Source: Halanaerobium sp051746665
GTDB lineage: Bacteria; Bacillota; Halanaerobiia; Halanaerobiales; Halanaerobiaceae
Assembly (NCBI GenBank): GCA_051746665.1
Contig: JBNJFG010000001.1
Location: 1 to 64,000 of the forward strand
Length of the DNA: 64,000 nucleotides
Direction: 5' to 3'
The notes under the pieces are model-generated. The model ran no database searches. It worked only from the letters and a program-made list of their open reading frames with translations, and had not been told where the DNA came from. Positions 61,773-64,000 of this stretch are shown piece after piece. The position numbers and the translations under genes were made by a program. Numbering within the stretch: position 1 is the first letter of the stretch; every line of letters starts with the position of its first letter.

Positions 61773-62936
61773 ATGCGAAAAATAGATTTTCATAAAGTTT
61801 ATTTAAATGGAAAAGAAAAAAATTATATACAAGATGCCTTAAATAGAGGTAGTATTAGTGGTGATGGGTTTTACACTAAAAAGGTGAGTAAATTTTTAGA
61901 AGAAAAATTTGATTTAACTAAAGTTTTGATGACTACTTCAGCTACTCATGCTTTAGAAATGGCTGCACAATTAATCGGCTTAAAAGCAGGTGATGAGGTT
62001 ATCATGCCTTCTTTTAGTTTTAGCTCAACCGCAAATGCTGTAATAAAAACAGGTGCCAGACCAGTTTTTGCAGAAGTTAAACTCAATAGTTTTAATTTAG
62101 ATCCGGCTGATTTTAAATCTAAAATAACTGCCAGGACTAAAGCTGTTATAGCTGTCCATTATGCTGGTGTTAGCTGTGAAATGAAAGAAATAAAAAAAAT
62201 AGCTAAAAAAAACAATATATATATAATTGAGGATGCTGCTCATGCGGTTAATAGTTTTTATCAGGGAAAGGCAGCAGGCTCTATGGGTGATTTTGGATGT
62301 TACAGCTTTCACGGCAGCAAAAATTTTGTCAGTGGTGAAGGTGGAGCTTTAATTATTAATTCAGATCAAAAAAAATTGATAGAGAAAGCAGAAATCATCA
62401 GAGAAAAAGGAACAAATCGTTCCAGCTTTTTAAGAGGAGAAATTAACAAATATAACTGGGTTGGAGAGGGATCGAGCTATCTTCCTTCTGATATTTTAAT
62501 GGCTCTTTTGTTAGCTCAATTGGAACAAATTGATTATATAACAAAACAAAGGAAGCAAATTTTTGAATTTTATAATCAGCATTTAAAAGAATTTTTAGTT
62601 GAAAATTTTTTAGAAATAATTCCTCAAATACCAGAGGATCGGAAGAGTAACTATCATTTATATTATTTGAAATTCAAAAATCAAAAAATAAGAGATTTTA
62701 TTCTAAATAAGCTCAGAAAAAAAGGAATAGAAGCTGCTTTTCATTTTCAACCATTACATGCTTCACCAATGGGTAAAAAAATTGGTTATCAAACTAAAGA
62801 CCTGAAGCTTACAAATCAGATAGCAGCTGCTATGTTAAGATTACCTATTTATCCAGATCTATCTTCAGCAGATTTAAGATATATTATTACAGAACTAAAG
62901 CATATATTTTCAGAAATAAAGCAGGTGGGTGTTTAA
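61773..62936 (+). CDS. wecE: WecE-like dTDP-4-amino-4,6-dideoxyhexose transaminase
   Basis: 387 residues, DegT/DnrJ/EryC1 family. The match to WecE/RffA is close: SATHALEMAAQLIGLKAGDEVIMPSFSFSSTANAV, VHYAGVSCEMKEIKKIAKKN, the PLP-Lys in FHGSKNFVSGEGGALI and REKGTNRSSFLRGEINKYNWV. It aminates dTDP-4-keto-6-deoxyglucose (the RfbB product) to dTDP-4-amino-4,6-dideoxygalactose or a similar sugar. The neighbourhood supports this. Three bases separate it from the glycosyltransferase. Confidence 0.9.
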   Translation: MRKIDFHKVYLNGKEKNYIQDALNRGSISGDGFYTKKVSKFLEEKFDLTKVLMTTSATHALEMAAQLIGLKAGDEVIMPSFSFSSTANAVIKTGARPVFAEVKLNSFNLDPADFKSKITARTKAVIAVHYAGVSCEMKEIKKIAKKNNIYIIEDAAHAVNSFYQGKAAGSMGDFGCYSFHGSKNFVSGEGGALIINSDQKKLIEKAEIIREKGTNRSSFLRGEINKYNWVGEGSSYLPSDILMALLLAQLEQIDYITKQRKQIFEFYNQHLKEFLVENFLEIIPQIPEDRKSNYHLYYLKFKNQKIRDFILNKLRKKGIEAAFHFQPLHASPMGKKIGYQTKDLKLTNQIAAAMLRLPIYPDLSSADLRYIITELKHIFSEIKQVGV

Positions 62937-62939
62937 GTA

Positions 62940-63686
62940 ATGGCTGATTTGATTTCTATTGTAGTTCCAGTTTATAATGGTGAAAATTCTTTAGATGAGC
63001 TTTATTCAGCCATAAAAAAAACAGCTGCAGATAATAGTTTTGATTTTGAATTGATTTTAGTTGATGATAACAGTCCAGATCAAAGTTATCAAAAAATATT
63101 AGAACTTCATAATTATGATAGCAGAGTTAAAGGCATTCGTCTGGCAAAAAATTTTGGCCAGCAGAATGCTATTTTTTGCGGCTTTAATTATTCTGCAGGA
63201 GACTATATAATTACAATGGATGATGATTTACAGCATAGACCAGAAGATATAGCTCTTCTTTATCAAAAAATTAAAGAAGACTATGATGTTGTTTATGCAA
63301 TTCCAGAAACGAGAGAATATAAATTTTATAGAAGCTTAGGATCAAAATTAACTAACTGGTTGTTTGATTTAATAACTCCAAAGTCCGCAAAAAAAAGAGT
63401 CAGCAGTTTTAGAATAATAAATAGAGAAACTCTGCATAAAATTAAGGCTTCTGAGAAATCATTTATTTATATTTCAGCAATAATTCTCAAAAAGGGAGCT
63501 AAAATAGCAAATATTTATACAAAACAGCAGCAGAGGAAATATGGCCAGTCAAATTATAATTTTATTAAATTATTAAAATTATTTATAAAGTTATATATAT
63601 ATTATGGCGAATTTTCTTTTTTAAAATACTTACGTTCTAATAAAGAACAGTATTTAATTAAAACTAGTACCTTTAATGATTATTAA
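62940..63686 (+). CDS. family 2 glycosyltransferase
   Basis: 248 residues: ISIVVPVYNGENSLDELY, FELILVDDNSPDQSYQ, LAKNFGQQNAIFCGFNY and the metal-binding ITMDDDLQHRPEDI of GT-A, DPM1/ArnC-like enzymes. It lacks the C-terminal transmembrane pair of ArnC/GtrB proteins; the C-terminus only has a short amphipathic stretch. It probably transfers a sugar to a lipid carrier or glycan. It starts 3 bp after the aminotransferase stop. Confidence 0.88.
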   Translation: MADLISIVVPVYNGENSLDELYSAIKKTAADNSFDFELILVDDNSPDQSYQKILELHNYDSRVKGIRLAKNFGQQNAIFCGFNYSAGDYIITMDDDLQHRPEDIALLYQKIKEDYDVVYAIPETREYKFYRSLGSKLTNWLFDLITPKSAKKRVSSFRIINRETLHKIKASEKSFIYISAIILKKGAKIANIYTKQQQRKYGQSNYNFIKLLKLFIKLYIYYGEFSFLKYLRSNKEQYLIKTSTFNDY

Positions 63687-63764
63687 ATTTTTTTAGATAA
63701 AGCTAAAACTATTAATCAGCAAAGCAAATAAAATTATAATATTTTTTATAGAGAGGAATAAAAC

Positions 63765-64000
63765 ATGAGACTTTTGATTCTGGGGGGCGGCAGCAGTCAG
63801 CTCAGTTTAATAAAAAAAGCAAAAAAAATGGGTTATGAAACTGTAGTTTCTGATTATTATCCTGATGCTCCAGGAAAAAAAATAGCTGATTTTTCTTCTG
63901 AGAGCAGTACTTTTGAGATTAAGGCAAATATTGAAACTGCTAAAAAATATAAAATTGATGGAGTTTTAACTGCGGGAACAGATCAACCAGTGTATACTGC
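63765..64000 (+). CDS. ATP-grasp superfamily enzyme, N-terminal fragment (cut by window end)
   Basis: The first ~78 residues are visible: MRLLILGGGSSQLSLIKKAK and GYETVVSDYYPDAPGKKIAD, ending in VLTAGTDQPVYT, the N-terminal preATP-grasp domain typical of carbamoyl-phosphate-synthase-like or PurT-like ligases. In polysaccharide clusters such proteins attach an amino acid or carboxylate to an amino sugar, which would suit the aminosugar made by the WecE-like enzyme. GAGAGGA is the ribosome binding site. Specific reaction unknown. Confidence 0.75.
   Translation, partial: MRLLILGGGSSQLSLIKKAKKMGYETVVSDYYPDAPGKKIADFSSESSTFEIKANIETAKKYKIDGVLTAGTDQPVYT

Noticed and set aside
1..64000. CRISPR arrays, insertion sequences, integrases, tRNA or rRNA genes
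   Set aside because: I looked for regularly spaced repeats, transposase motifs and conserved RNA sequences on both strands and saw none that hold up.

Overview
This window comes from an AT-rich, low-GC anaerobic Firmicute. The gene set points to a halophilic, Halanaerobium-like organism (order Halanaerobiales); that placement is inference from remembered family patterns, not a database result. Supporting signs are three sodium-coupled transporters (two NSS, one SSS), an Rnf-related cluster, HutP and YolD family proteins, ferredoxin-fused ParA ATPases, AGGAGG ribosome binding sites with many TTG starts, and Bacillus-type LexA boxes. Solute-binding proteins without a lipobox and a YcbB-like L,D-transpeptidase suggest a cell with an outer membrane.

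Layout. 1-10.5 kb is housekeeping: the end of an AddA-like helicase-nuclease, gpmA behind a possible structured RNA, htrA with a two-component system, then polA-mutM-coaE/mgsA-slt. Here dephospho-CoA kinase and methylglyoxal synthase are fused in one reading frame. 10.7-18.4 kb is an oligopeptide ABC operon (oppABCDF) followed by an orphan family 5 binding protein. 18.6-25.6 kb is a LacI-regulated disaccharide module: binding protein, two permeases and a GH65 phosphorylase, with no dedicated ATPase. 25.7-29.2 kb, minus strand, is hutP followed by a leader with three tandem 8-nt repeats and an intrinsic terminator, then an ABC transporter operon; this looks like protein-controlled attenuation.

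29.3-35.9 kb holds an MntP-like exporter with an apparent AUA start, an RNA m5U methyltransferase, two divergent NSS symporters, a nitroreductase and a PHP phosphoesterase. 36.0-40.7 kb, minus strand, is the most unusual region. It is an mnmH-rnfC-rnfD operon followed by two RnfE/RnfA-like membrane proteins that contain no cysteine at all. RnfG and RnfB genes are absent, so neither the intramembrane Fe-S centre nor the standard electron path of Rnf can form from these genes.

40.8-45.4 kb is an Fe-S/cofactor-type cluster (Mrp ATPase, two NifX-like proteins, two ferredoxin-ParA ATPases, a DUF5320-like protein and a MarR regulator) with a recurring 11-bp promoter motif. 45.4-57.7 kb holds cell-wall enzymes, an acyl-CoA ligase, pcm, an SSS symporter, exonuclease III, an OFA-type MFS transporter, a lipid kinase, arsenate reductase, a small secreted protein, an S1-domain protein and an RsiV-like protein. 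57.8-59.6 kb is a tail-to-tail Y-family polymerase/YolD pair, each gene with LexA-like boxes at its promoter. 59.7 kb to the end is the start of a surface-polysaccharide cluster (dTDP-glucose dehydratase, LysR regulator, WecE-like aminotransferase, GT2 glycosyltransferase, ATP-grasp enzyme) that runs off the window.

All assignments were made by eye from motifs. No database search or folding program was run.
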